Below, in pieces: positions 52,156 through 64,000 of a stretch of 64,000 nt of DNA; position 1 is the first letter of the stretch, and every line of letters starts with the position of its first letter. The stretch comes from Mayamaea pseudoterrestris. Taxonomy: Eukaryota > Bacillariophyta > Bacillariophyceae > Sellaphorales > Sellaphoraceae. The stretch covers positions 214,136 to 278,135 of the forward strand of contig BROI01000033.1 in assembly GCA_027923505.1 (NCBI GenBank), in the 5' to 3' direction. A model generated the notes under the pieces. The model worked only from the letters and a program-made list of their open reading frames with translations, made no database searches and was not told the origin of the DNA. The position numbers and the translations under genes were made by a program.

Positions 52156-55100
52156 ACAGGGCTTGCTGTAGGAGTTTTGTATGGCATCTGTGGGTTGGAT
52201 ACACGTTGTCACCAAATACTCATCCCTGAGACATAGCCAGCATTCAATCGGGACCTCAGACTGAATATGATGTTGGCACCATTCTGGTGTGATGGTGTAC
52301 ATGTTTGCTGTGAGCATTTGATTGTTTGCTGTTAGACTGGACAAGGTTGTCACCAAATACATTGCAATGCCCTGAGACACCAGCCAAGCTTCTATTGCGT
52401 GTACAGCCCAACTTATGTTGGCACCATCCTGGTGTTATTTGGGTGTATGTCCCACCGTGTAGCGAAACGAAGGTCATCTGCAGCTGAGATTGGTGACAAG
52501 TTGTCATCCCAAATACATTGCCATCCCCTGAGACACAGCAAGCCTACCATCTTGTAGCGCAGCCTGAAAATGATGTTGGCACCATTCTGGTGTATTGGGG
52601 CACTACAGGGCTTGCTGTAGGGGCATTTGAATGTCACTGGCATCTGCGGGCTGAGACTGGTGACAAGTTGTCACCAAATACATTGCAACCCCGAGACACC
52701 AGCCAAGCCTACCATCTTGTAGCGCAGCCTGAATAATGATGTTGGCACCATTCTGGTGTGATTTGGGTGTATACATGGCTGGCTGTAAGGGCATTTCAAT
52801 GTCATGGCATCTTTAGGCTGAGACTGGTGACAAGTTGTCACCAAATACATTGCCATCCCCTGAGACACCAGCCAAGCCTACCATCTTGTAGCGCAGCCTG
52901 AATAATGATGTTGGCACCATTCTGGTGTAATTTGGGCACCTACAGGGCTTGCTGTAGGGGCGTTTGAATGTCATGGCATCTGTGGCTGAGATTGGTGACA
53001 AGTTGTCACCAAATACATTGCCATCCCCTGAGACACCAGCCAAGCCTACCATCTTGTAGCGCAGCCTGAATAATGATGTTGGCACCATTCTGGTGTAATT
53101 TGGGCACCTACAGGGCTTGCTGTAGGGGCATTTGAATGTCATGGCATCTGTGGGCTGAGACTGGTGACAAGTTGTCACCAAATACATTGCCATCCCCTGA
53201 GACACCAGCCAAGCCTTCCGTCTTGTAGCGCAGCCTGAATAATGATGTTGGCACCATTCTGGTGTAATTTGGGCACCAACAGGGCTTGCTGTAGAGGCAT
53301 TTCAATGTCATGGCATCTTAAGGCTGAGACTGGTGACAAGTTGTCACCAAATACATTGCCATCCCCTGAGACACCAGCCAAGCCTACCATCTTGTAGCGC
53401 AGCCTGAATAATGATGTTGGCACCATTCTGGTGTAATTTGGGCACCTACAGGGCTTGCTGTAGGGGCGTTTGAATGTCACGGCATCTGCTGGCTGAGACT
53501 GGTGACAAGTTGTCACCAAATACATTGCCATCCCCTGAGACACCAGCCAAGCCTACCATCTTGTAGCGCAGCCTGAATAATGATGTTGGCACCATTCTGG
53601 TGTGATTTGGGTGTATACATGGCTTGCTGTAGGGGCATTTGAATGTGACGGCATCTGCTGGCTGAGACTGGTGACATGTTGTCACCAAATACATTGCAAT
53701 GCCCTGAGACACCAGCCAAGCTTACCATTTTGTAGCGCAGCCTAAACAAGGTTGTTGGCACCATCCTGGTGTTATTTGGGCATCTACATGGTTGCTGTAG
53801 GGGCAATTGAATGTCATGGCATCTGCGGGCTGAGACTGGTGACAAGTTGTCACCAAATACACTGCCATCCCCCGCACCACCAGCCAAGCCTACCATCTTG
53901 TAGCGCAGCCTGAATAATGATGTTGGCACCATTCTGGTGTATTTGGGTACCTACAGGGCTTGCTGTAGGGGCATTTGAATGTCATGGCATCTACGGGCTG
54001 AGACTGGTGACAAGTTGTCACCAAATACATTGCCATCCCCTGAGACACCAGCCAAGCCTACCATCTTGTAGCGCAGCCTGAATAATGATGTTGGCACCAT
54101 TCTGGTGTTATTTGGGCCCCTAAAGGGCTTGCTGTAGGGGCGTTTGAATGTCACGGCATCTGTGGGCTGAGACTGGTGACAAGTTGTCACCAAATACATT
54201 GCCATCCCCTGAGACACCAGCCAAGCCTACCATCTTGTAGCGCAGCCTGAATAATGATGTTGGCACCATTCTGGTGTAATTTGGGCACCTACAGGGCTTG
54301 CTGTAGGGGCGTTTGAATGTCACGGCATCTGCGGGCTGAGACTGGTGACAAGTTGTCACCAAATACATTGCCATCCCCTGAGACACCAGCCAAGCCTACC
54401 ATCTTGTAGCGCAGCCTCAATAATGATGTTGGCACCATTCTGGTGTAATTTGGGCACCAACAGGGCTTGCTGTAGAGGCATTTCAATGTCATGGCATCTT
54501 AAGGCTGAGACTGGTGACAAGTTGTCACCAAGTACATTGCCATCCCCTGAGACACCAGCCAAGCCTACCATCTTGTAGCGCAGCCTCCATAATGATGTTG
54601 GCACCATTCTGGTGTAATTTGGGCACCTACAGGGCTTGCTGTAGGGGCGTTTGGATGTCATGGCATCTGCGGGCTGAGACTGGTGACAAGTTGTCACCAA
54701 ATACATTGCCATCCCCTGAGACACCAGCCAAGCATTCCATCTTGTAGCGCAGCCTGAATAATGATGTTGGCACCATTCTGGTGTGATTTGGGCACCTACA
54801 GGGCTTGCTGTAGGGGCGTTTGAATGTCACGGCATCTGGTGGCTGAGACTGGTGACAAGTTGTCACCAAATACATTGCAATGCCCTGAGACACCAGCCAA
54901 GCTTACCATTTTGTAGCGCAGCCTAAACAAGGTTGTTGGCACCATCCTGGTGTTATTTGGGTGTATACATGGCATGTTATAAGGGCAATTGAATGTCATG
55001 GCATCTGCGGGCTGAGATTGGTGACAAGTTGTCACCAAATACATTGCCATCCCCTGAGACACCAGCCAAGCCTACCATCTTGTAGCGCAGCCTGAATAAT

Positions 55101-58100
55101 GATGTTGGCACCATTCTGGTGTAATTTGGGCACCTACAGGGCTTGCTGTAGGGGCGTTTGAATGTCACGGCATCTGCTGGCTGAGACTGGTGACAAGTTG
55201 TCACCAAATACATTGCCATCCCCTGAGACACCAGCCAAGCCTACCATCTTGTAGCGCAGCCTGAATAATGATGTTGGCACCATTCTGGTGTAATTTGGGC
55301 CCCTAGAGGGCTGGCTGTAAGGGCGTTTGAATGTCATGGCATCTGCGGGCTGAGACTGGTGACAAGTTGTCACCAAATACATTGCCATCCCCTGAGACAC
55401 CAGCCAAGCCTACCATCTTGTAGCGCAGCCTCAATTATGTTGTTGGCACCATTCTGGTGTAATTTGGGCACCTACAGGGCTTGCTGTAGGGGCGTTTGAA
55501 TGTCATGGCATCTGCGGGCTGAGACTGGTGACAAGTTGTCACCAAATACATTGCCATCCCCTGAGACACCAGCCAAGCCTTCCGTCTTGTAGCGCAGCCT
55601 GAATAATGATGTTGGCACCATTCTGGTGTAATTTGGGCACCAACAGGGCTTGCTGTAGAGGCATTTCAATGTCATGGCATCTTAAGGCTGAGACTGGTGA
55701 CAAGTTGTCACCAAATACATTGCCATCCCCTGAGACACCAGCCAAGCCTACCATCTTGTAGCGCAGCCGGAATAATGATGTTGGCACCATTCTGGTGTAA
55801 TTTGGGCACCTACAGGGCTTGCTGTAGGGGCGTTTGAATGTCACGGCATCTGCGGGCTGAGACTGGTGACAAGTTGTCACCAAATACATTGCCATCCCCT
55901 GAGACACCAGCCAGGCATATCATCTTGTAGCGCAGACTGAATAATGATGTTGGCACCATTCTGGTGTGATTTGGGTGTATACATGGCTTGCTGTAGGGGC
56001 ATTTGAATGTGACGGCATCTGCTGGCTGAGACTGGTGACATGTTGTCACCAAATACATTGCAATGCCCTGAGACACCAGCCAAGCTTACCATTTTGTAGC
56101 GCAGCCTAAACAAGGTTGTTGGCACCATCCTGGTGTTATTTGGGTGTATACATGGCATGTTAAAAGGGCAATTGAATGTCACAGCATCTGCTGGCTGAGA
56201 TTGGTGACAAGTTGTCACCAAATACATTGCCATCCCCTGAGACACCAGCCAAGCCTACCATCTTGTAGCGCAGCCTGAATAATGATGTTGGCACCATTCT
56301 GGTGTAATTTGGGCACCTACAGGGCTTGCTGTAGGGGCATTTAAATGTCATGGCATCTGCGGGCTGAGACTGGTGACAAGTTGTCACCAAATACATTGCC
56401 ATCCCCTGAGACACCAGCCAAGCCTACCATCTTGTAGCGCAGCCTGAATAATGATGTTGGCACCATTCTGGTGTAATTTGGGCACCTACAGGGCTTGCTG
56501 TAGGGGCGTTTGAATGTCATGGCATCTGCGGGCTGAGACTGGTGACAAGTTGTCACCAAATACATTGCCATCCCCTGAGACACCAGCCAAGCCTTCCATC
56601 TTGTAGCGCAGCCTGAATAATGATGTTGGCACCATTCTGGTGTAATTTGGGCACCTACAGGGCTTGCTGTAGGGGCATTTGAATGTCATGGCATCTGCGG
56701 GCTGAGACTGGTGACAAGTTGTCACCAAATACATTGCCATCCCCTGAGACACCAGCCAAGCCTACCATCTTGTAGCGCAGCCTGAATAATGATGTTGGCA
56801 CCATTCTGGTGTAATTTGGGCCCCTACAGGGCTTGTTGTAGGGGTGTTTGAATGTCACGGCATCTGCTGGCTGAGACTGGTGACAAGTTGTCACCAAATA
56901 CATTGCCATCCTCTGAGACACCAGCCAAGCCTACCATCTTGTAGCGCAGCCTGAATAATGATGTTGGCACCATTCTGGTGTAATTTGGGCACCTACAGGG
57001 CTTGCTGTAGGTGCGTTTGAATGTCACGGCATCTGCGGGCTGAGATTGGTGACAAGTTGTCACCAAATACATTGCCATCCCCTGAGACACCAGCCAAGCC
57101 TACCATCTTGTAGCGCAGCCTAAATAATGATGTTGGCACCATTCTGGTGTAATTTGGGCACCTACAGGGCTTGCTGTAGGGGCATTTGAATGTCACGGCA
57201 TCTGCAGGCTGAGACTGGTGACAAGTTGTCACCAAATACATTGCCATCCCCTGAGACACCAGCCAAGCCTACCATCTTGTAGCGCAGCCTGAATAATGAT
57301 GTTGGCACCATTCTGGTGTAATTTGGGCACCTACATGGCTTGCTGTAGGGGCGTTTGAATGTCACGGCATCTGCGGGCTGAGACTGGTGACAAGTTGTCA
57401 CCAAATACATTGCCATCCCCTGAGACACCAGCCAAGCCTACCATCTTGTAGCGCAGCCTGAATAATGATGTTGGCACCATTCTGGTGTAATTTGGGCACC
57501 TACAGGGCTTGCTGTAGGGGCATTTGAATGTCATGGCATCTGTGGCTGAGATTGGTGACAAGTTGTCACCAAATACATTGCCATCCCCTGAGACACCAGC
57601 CAAGCCTACCATCTTGTAGCGCAGCCCGAAATATGTTGGGACCATTCTGGTGTAATTTGGGCACCTACAGGGCTTGCTGTAGGGGCATTTGAATGTCATG
57701 GCATCTCTGCGTGAGACTGGTGACAAGTTGTCACCAAATACATTGCCATCCTCTGAGACACCAGCCAAGCCTACCATCTTGTAGTGCAGCCTGAATAATG
57801 ATGTTGGCACCATCCTGGTGTAATTTGGGCCCCTAGAGGACTGGCTGTAAGGGCGTTTGAATGTCATGGCATCTGCGGGCTGAGACTGGTGACAAGTTGT
57901 CACCAAATACATTGCCATCCCCTGAGACACCAGCCAAGCCTACCATCTTGTAGCGCAGACTGAATAATGATGTTGGCATCATTCTGGTGTAATTTAGGCA
58001 CCTACAGGGCTTGCTGTAGGGGCATTTGAATGTTACGGCATCTGCTGGCTGAGACTGGTGACATGTTGTCACCAAATACATTGCAATGCCCTGAGACACC

Positions 58101-61100
58101 AGCCAAGCTTACCATTTTGTAGCGCAGCCTAAACAAGGTTGTTGGCACCATCCTGGTGTTATTTGGGTGTATACATGGCATGTTACAAGGGCAATTGAAT
58201 GTCACAGCATCTGCTGGCTGAGACTGGTGACAAGTTGTCACCAAATACATTGCCATCCCCTGAGACACCAGCCAAGCCTACCATCTTGTAGCGCAGCCTG
58301 AATAATGATGTTGGCACCATTCTGGTGTGATTTGGGCCTTACATGGCTTGTTGTAAGGGCAGGATTGAATGTCATGGCATAACTGCCGGTGAGACTGGTG
58401 ACAAGTTGTCACCAAATACATTGCCATCCCCTGAGACACCAGCCAAGCCTACCATCTTGTAGCGCAGCCTGAATAATGATGTTGGCACGGGGCGATTTGG
58501 GCACTACAGGGCTTGCTGTAGGGGCGTTTGAATGTCACGGCATCTGCTGGCTGAGACTGGTGACAAGTTGTCACCAAATACATTGCCATCCCCTGAGACA
58601 CCAGCCAAGCCTACCATCTTGTAGCGCAGCCTGAATAATGATGTTGGCACCATTCTGGTGTGATTTGGGTGTATACATGGCTGGCTGTAAGGGCATTTCA
58701 ATGTCATGGCATCTTTAGGCTGAGACTGGTGACAAGTTGTCACCAAATACATTGCCATCCCCTGAGACACCAGCCAAGCCTACCATCTTGTAGCGCAGCC
58801 GGAATAGTGATGTTGGCACCATTCTGGTGTAATTTGGGCACCTACTGGGCTTGCTGTAGGGGCAATTGAATGTCACGGCATCTGCGGGCTGAGATTGGTG
58901 ACAAGTTGTCACCAAATACATTGCCATCCCCTGAGACACCAGCCACGCTTTTCATCTTGTAGCGCAGACTGAATTATGATGTTGGCACCATTCTGGTGTG
59001 ATTTGGGCACCTACAGGGCTTGCTGTGGGATTAAAGGTTTTGAATGTCACGGCATCTGCGGGCTGAGACTGGTGACAAGTTGTCACCAAATACATTGCCA
59101 TCCCCCTGAGACACCAGCCAGCCTACCATTTTGTACGCGCCAGTTCAATGATGTTGGCACCATTCTGGTGATATTGGGCACCTACAGGCTTGTTTTTACA
59201 GTAAGGCAGTTTGAATCGTCATGGCATCTGCGGCGATTGAGACTGTGCAAGTTGTCACCACAAATACATTGCCATCTGAGACACCAGCTGCCTTTCCAAC
59301 TTGTAGTGCAGCCGAACTAGTGATGTTGGCACCATTCTGGTGTTTGGGCAGGGCTTGCTGTAGAGGTTTGGTTCCGCGGCATCTTAGGCTGGAGAGACTG
59401 GTGACAAGTTGTCACCAAATACATTGCCATCCCCTGAGACACCCAAGCTTACCATCTCGTAAGTGCAGCCTGAATAATGATGTTGGCACTACATTTCTGG
59501 TGTAATTTGGGCACCTACAGGGCTTGCTGTGGGCGTTTCAATGTCATGGCATCCTGCTGCTGTGGGAGAAGGACAAGTTGTCAGTAACCAAAACATTGCC
59601 ATCCACTGCCCAAAACACCAGCCAAGCATCACCATCTTGACGCGCAGCCTGAATAGTGATGTTGGCACCATTCGGGGTGTATTTTGGGGCACCATGCGGG
59701 CATGCTATAGGGGGCACGGGCATCTGCTGGCTGAGACTGGTGACAAGTTGTCACAATACAAGTTGCCATCCCCTTCAGACACCAGCCAAGCCTACCATCT
59801 TGTAGCGCAGCCTGAATAAGGTGTTGGCACCATTCTCTGCGTGTTATTTGGGCCACCTAGGGCTTGCTGTAGGAGGCGTTTGAATCACGTGAGCATCTGC
59901 AGCGAGACTTGACAATTGTCACCAAATACACCCCCTGAGACACCAACTTTCCATCTCGTAGTGCAGCCTGAATATTGATGTGGCACCATTCTGGTGTAAT
60001 TAGGGCACCCTCTGGGGGCTTGCTGTGAGGGCGTTTGAACTTCATGGCATCTGCGGGCTGGGACGACAAGTTGTCATAAATCGACCATCCCCAGACACCA
60101 GTGAAGCTTTCCATCTTGTAGGTGCAGCCTGAATAATGATGTTGGCACCATTCTGGAGTAATTTGGGCACCTACAGCTTGCTGTAGGGGCGTTTGGAGAA
60201 TGTCACGACATCGGCGGGCTGGGACTGAGTGACAAGTTGTCACCAAATACATTGCCATCCCCTGAGACACCAGCCAAGCTTTCCATCTCGTAGTGCAGCC
60301 TGTATAATGATGTGTGCACCGTTCTGGTGTAATTTGGGCACCTACAGGCTTGCTGTGAGGCGTTTGAACATAGCATCTGCGGGCTGAGACTGGTGGCAAG
60401 TTGTCACCAAACAGACAAGTTGTCACCAAATACATTGCCATCCCTGAGACACCAGCCAAGCCTACCATTTGTAAAGCGCAGCCTGAAATGATGTTGGCAA
60501 TTCAATCTGGTGTATTTGGGCACCTACAGGGAGGGCGTTTGAATACGGCATCTGCTAAGACTGGTGACAAGTTGTCACCAAATACATTGCCATACCCTGA
60601 GACACCAGCCAAGCCTACCATCTTGTAGCGCAGCCTGAATAATGATGTTGGCACCATTCTGGTGTATTTTGGGCACCTACAGGGCTTGCTGTAGGGGCGT
60701 TTGAATGTCACGGTGTCTGGGAGCTGAGACTGGTGACAAGTTGTCACCAAATACATTGCCATCCCCTGCAACACCAGCTAAGCCTACCATCTTGTAGCGC
60801 AGTCTATATATTGGTATTGGCACCATTCTGGTGTGATTTGGGCACCTACAGGGCTTGCTGTAGGGCGCGAATGCTCTCATCTGGTTGAGGAAAGTGTCAC
60901 CAATACACAAAGCCCCGAGACACCAGCCAAGCACCATTGTACGCTGAAACATGTGTTGGCCCATTCTGATTTTTGGCAATCTGGCTTGCTGGTAGGGTTT
61001 GAATGTCATGGCATCTGTGGGCTGAGACTGGTGACAAGTTGTCACCAAATACATTGCCATCCCCTGAGACACCAGCCAAGCCTACCATCTTGTAGCGCAG

Positions 61101-64000
61101 CCTGAATTATGATGTTGCCACATTTCTGGTGTATTTTGGGCACCTACAGGGCTTGCTGTAGGGGCGTTTGAATGTCACGGCATCTGCAGGTTGAGACTGG
61201 TGACAAGTTGTCACCAAATACATTGTCATCCCCTGCGACACCAGCCAAGCACACCATCTTGTAGCGCAGCCTAAATAATGATGTTGTCACCATTCTGGTG
61301 TATTTTGGGCACCTACAGGGCTTGCTGTAGGGGCGTTTGGATGTCATGGCATCTGCGGGCTGAGACTGGTGACAAGTTGTCACCAAATACATTGCCATCC
61401 CCTGAGACACCAGCCAAGCCTACCATCTTGTAGCGCAGCCTGAATTATGATGTTGCCACATTTCTGGTGTATTTTGGGCACCTACAGGGCTTGCTGTAGG
61501 GGTGTTTGAATGTCACGGCATCTGCAGGTTGAGACTGGTGACAAGTTGTCACCAAATACATTGTCATCCCCTGCGACACCAGCCAAGCACACCATCTTGT
61601 AGCGCAGCCTAAATAATGATGTTGTCACCATTCTGGTGTATTTTGGGCACCTACAGGGCTTGCTGTAGGGGCGTTTGGATGTCATGGCATCTGCGGGCTG
61701 AGACTGGTGACAAGTTGTCACCAAATACATTGCCATCCCCTGAGACACTAGCCAAGCCTAACATCATGTAGTGTAGCGCAGCCTGAAAAATGATGTTGGC
61801 ACCATTCTGGTGTATTTTGGAGACCTGCAGGGCTTGCTGTAGGGGCGTTTGAATGTCACGGCATCTGCAAGCTGAGACTGGTGACAAGTTGTCACCAAAT
61901 ACATTGCCATCCCCTGAGACACCAGCCAAGCCTACCATCTTGTAGCGCAGCCTGAATAATGATGTTGGCACCATTCTGGTGTGATTTGGGTGTATACATG
62001 GCTTGCTGTAGGGGCGTTTGAATGTCACGGCATCTGGGGGCTAAGACTGGTGACAAGTTGTAACCAATATCATTGCAGTCTTCTATGACACCAGCCAAGC
62101 ATTTCATCTTGTAGCGCAGCCTGAATAATGATGTTGGCACCATTCTGGTGTATTTTGGGCACCTACAGGGCTTGCTGTAGGGGCGTTTGAATGTCATGGC
62201 ATCTGTGGCTGAGACTGGTGACAAGTTGTCACCAAATACATTGCCATCCCCTGAGACACCAGCCAAGCCTACCATCTTGTAGCGCAGCCTGAATTATGAT
62301 GTTGCCACATTTCTGGTGTATTTCTTTGGCACCACAGGGCTTGCTAGGGTGTTTGAATGTCACGGCATCTGCAGGTTGAGACTGGTGACAAGTTGTCACC
62401 AAATACATTGCCATCCCCTGCGACACCAGCCAAGCACACCATCTTGTAAAGGCAGCTAAGATACGCTGGCACCATCTGGTGTGTACTCTTGGGACCTACA
62501 GGGCTGCTAGGGTACGTCACGGCACTGCGAGGCTGAGACTGAGGGACAACCCTACACCAAAACATTGCCATCCCCTGAGACACCAGCCAAAACCAACACC
62601 AGTAGTGGTAAAGGAGCCTGAAAAATGATGTTGGCACCACTTGGTAATTTTAGACCTACAGGGCTTGCTGTAGGGGCGCTTGAATGTCACGGCATCTGCT
62701 GAGACTGGACAAGTTGTCACCAACTACATTGCCATCCCCTGAGACACGCCAAGCCTACCATCTTGTAAAGTGCAGCCTGAAAATGATGTTGGCACCATTC
62801 TGGTGTATTTTGGGCACCTACAGGGGCTTAATGTAGGGGGCGCTTTGAATGTCACGCATCTGCAGCTGACTGCGGACAAGTTGTCACCAAATACATTGCC
62901 ATCCCCTGAGACACCAGCCAAGCCTACCATCTTGCAGCAGCCCGAATAATGATGCTGGCAATCATTCTGGTGTATTTTGGGCACCTGCTGGTGGGCCTTG
63001 CTGTAGGGGTTGTTTAATGTCACGTGAGCTGAGACCGGTGACAAGTTGTCACCAAATACATTGCCATCCCCTGAGACACCAGCCAAGCCTACCATCTTGT
63101 AGCGCAGCCTAAATAATAATGTTGTCAGCATTCTGGTGGTTTGGGCACCTACAGGGCTTAAGGTAGGGGCGTTTTGATGTCATGGCATCTGGGCTGGAGA
63201 CTGGAGACAAGTTGTCACCAAATACATTGCCATCCCCTGAGACACCAGCCAAGCCTACCATCTTGTAGCGCAGCCTGAATAATGATGGTGGCACATTCAG
63301 GTTTGGCACAGGGGGGCAATGCGAGGAGAGACAGACATGCTGTCACCAAATATGTCACATCCCCTGAGACACCAGCCAAGTTTACCATCTTGTAGAGCCT
63401 CATTAATGATGTTGGTACCATTCTGGTGTAATTTGGCACCAACAGGCCGCTAGGCATTTCAATGTCATGGTATCTCATGTGGAGCGGAGATCTGGAGCAA
63501 GCTGTCAACAAATACATTATATCCCCTCTGAGACACCAGCCGCTTTTCCTTGTAAGTGTTTCAATAACATGCTGGCACCATCCTGGTGTCCCCGCACCTA
63601 CAGGGTTTGGCTGTAGGGGCGTTCAGAATGTCACGGCATCTGCGTACTGAGACTGCGATAAGTCATCACCAAATACATTGCCATCACATCACAGCCAAGC
63701 CTATATCATTTTGTAGCATTGAATAATGATGTTGGCACTATTCTGGTGTAATTTGGGTCCCAGGGCTTGCTGTGTAGGGGTGTTTGAATGTTGCAGCATC
63801 TGCTATTGAGACTGGTGACAAGTTGTCACCAAATACATTGCCATCTGAGACACCAGCCAAGCCTACCATCTTGGAAGCGCAGCCTGAATAATGTGGCAGG
63901 CACCATTCAGGGTGTAATTTGGGCGCCTACAGGTCTTGCTGTAGCTTTGAATGTCACAGCATCTGCGGGAGCTGAGATTGGTGACAAGTTGTCACCAAAT
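52156..64000 (-). repeat. Satellite family C, minus orientation, ~70 copies, runs off the window
   Basis: 169-bp monomers fill the segment. From 52.8 to 58.9 kb they are regular, with a ~1183-bp (7-monomer) higher-order period: the variant CTTAAGGCTGAG recurs at 53317, 54498 and 55681. The variant GGTTGTTGGCACCATCCTGG occurs near 53750, 54920, 56115 and 58140. A 338-bp dimer repeats at 61144 and 61482. Copies next to the relic (52.16-52.6 kb) and at 59.0-60.6 and 62.3-64.0 kb are ragged with many indels. Confidence 0.96.

Noticed and set aside
36911-64000. Many 88-codon frames (MSQGMAMYLVTTCHQ...) that look like a conserved protein family
   Set aside because: They recur every 169 bp, overlap one another in shifting frames because 169 is not a multiple of three, and appear wherever satellite C does. 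They are a property of the repeat, not genes.

Overview
The window looks like nuclear DNA of a photosynthetic stramenopile, most likely a diatom. Several genes have short GT-AG introns. Four predicted proteins (TypA, a YqeY-like protein and two large disordered proteins) begin with a signal peptide ending in an 'A/S-F' step, like the diatom ASAFAP plastid-entry motif. A decayed Ty1/copia element resembles the diatom CoDi lineages. The organism call is inference; no marker gene is present.

Layout: 1-2744 is a ~180-bp satellite (family A). 2745-31430 is a gene island: a small DDLP-repeat ORF, tRNA-Gly(UCC), a CPA1 Na+/H+ antiporter (3 exons), plastid TypA/BipA GTPase (3 exons), a minus-strand plastid-targeted protein with two tandem C-terminal beta-type domains, a 37-bp inverted-repeat element carrying CRE palindromes upstream of it, an LRR-like protein, a golgin-84-like Golgi protein, a ~1971-residue plastid-targeted repeat protein (minus strand), a SAC3/GANP-domain (LENG8/THP3-like) protein, a small membrane protein and a YqeY-like gene damaged by a 500-bp-offset duplication.

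31431-64000 is almost entirely satellite DNA of two further families: B (~183 bp) and C (169 bp). They alternate in blocks and switch strand: B+, C+, B-, C+, B-, C-, copia relic, C-. Family C has higher-order repeats (338, 507, 646 and ~1183 bp) and three perfect dyads per monomer. The copia relic (47.3-52.2 kb) sits between family C arrays and stops inside its reverse-transcriptase region where the satellite resumes.

The most interesting biology is the pair of plastid-targeted genes at 12.6-15.4 kb and 21.7-27.6 kb. The larger encodes about 21 sticker-and-spacer units (DYLSSMS ... FAPGGGGKWKP ... GFLAGLSS), an architecture expected of a Rubisco-condensing linker such as diatom PYCO1. The smaller carries one clear copy of the same unit in a disordered N-terminal half, then two tandem homologous domains that recall diatom pyrenoid-shell (PyShell) proteins. 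I propose, as a hypothesis, that this is a pyrenoid scaffold locus in which matrix linker and shell protein share a module. TypA and the YqeY-like protein are also predicted to be plastidial, so four of the nine or ten genes here serve the plastid.
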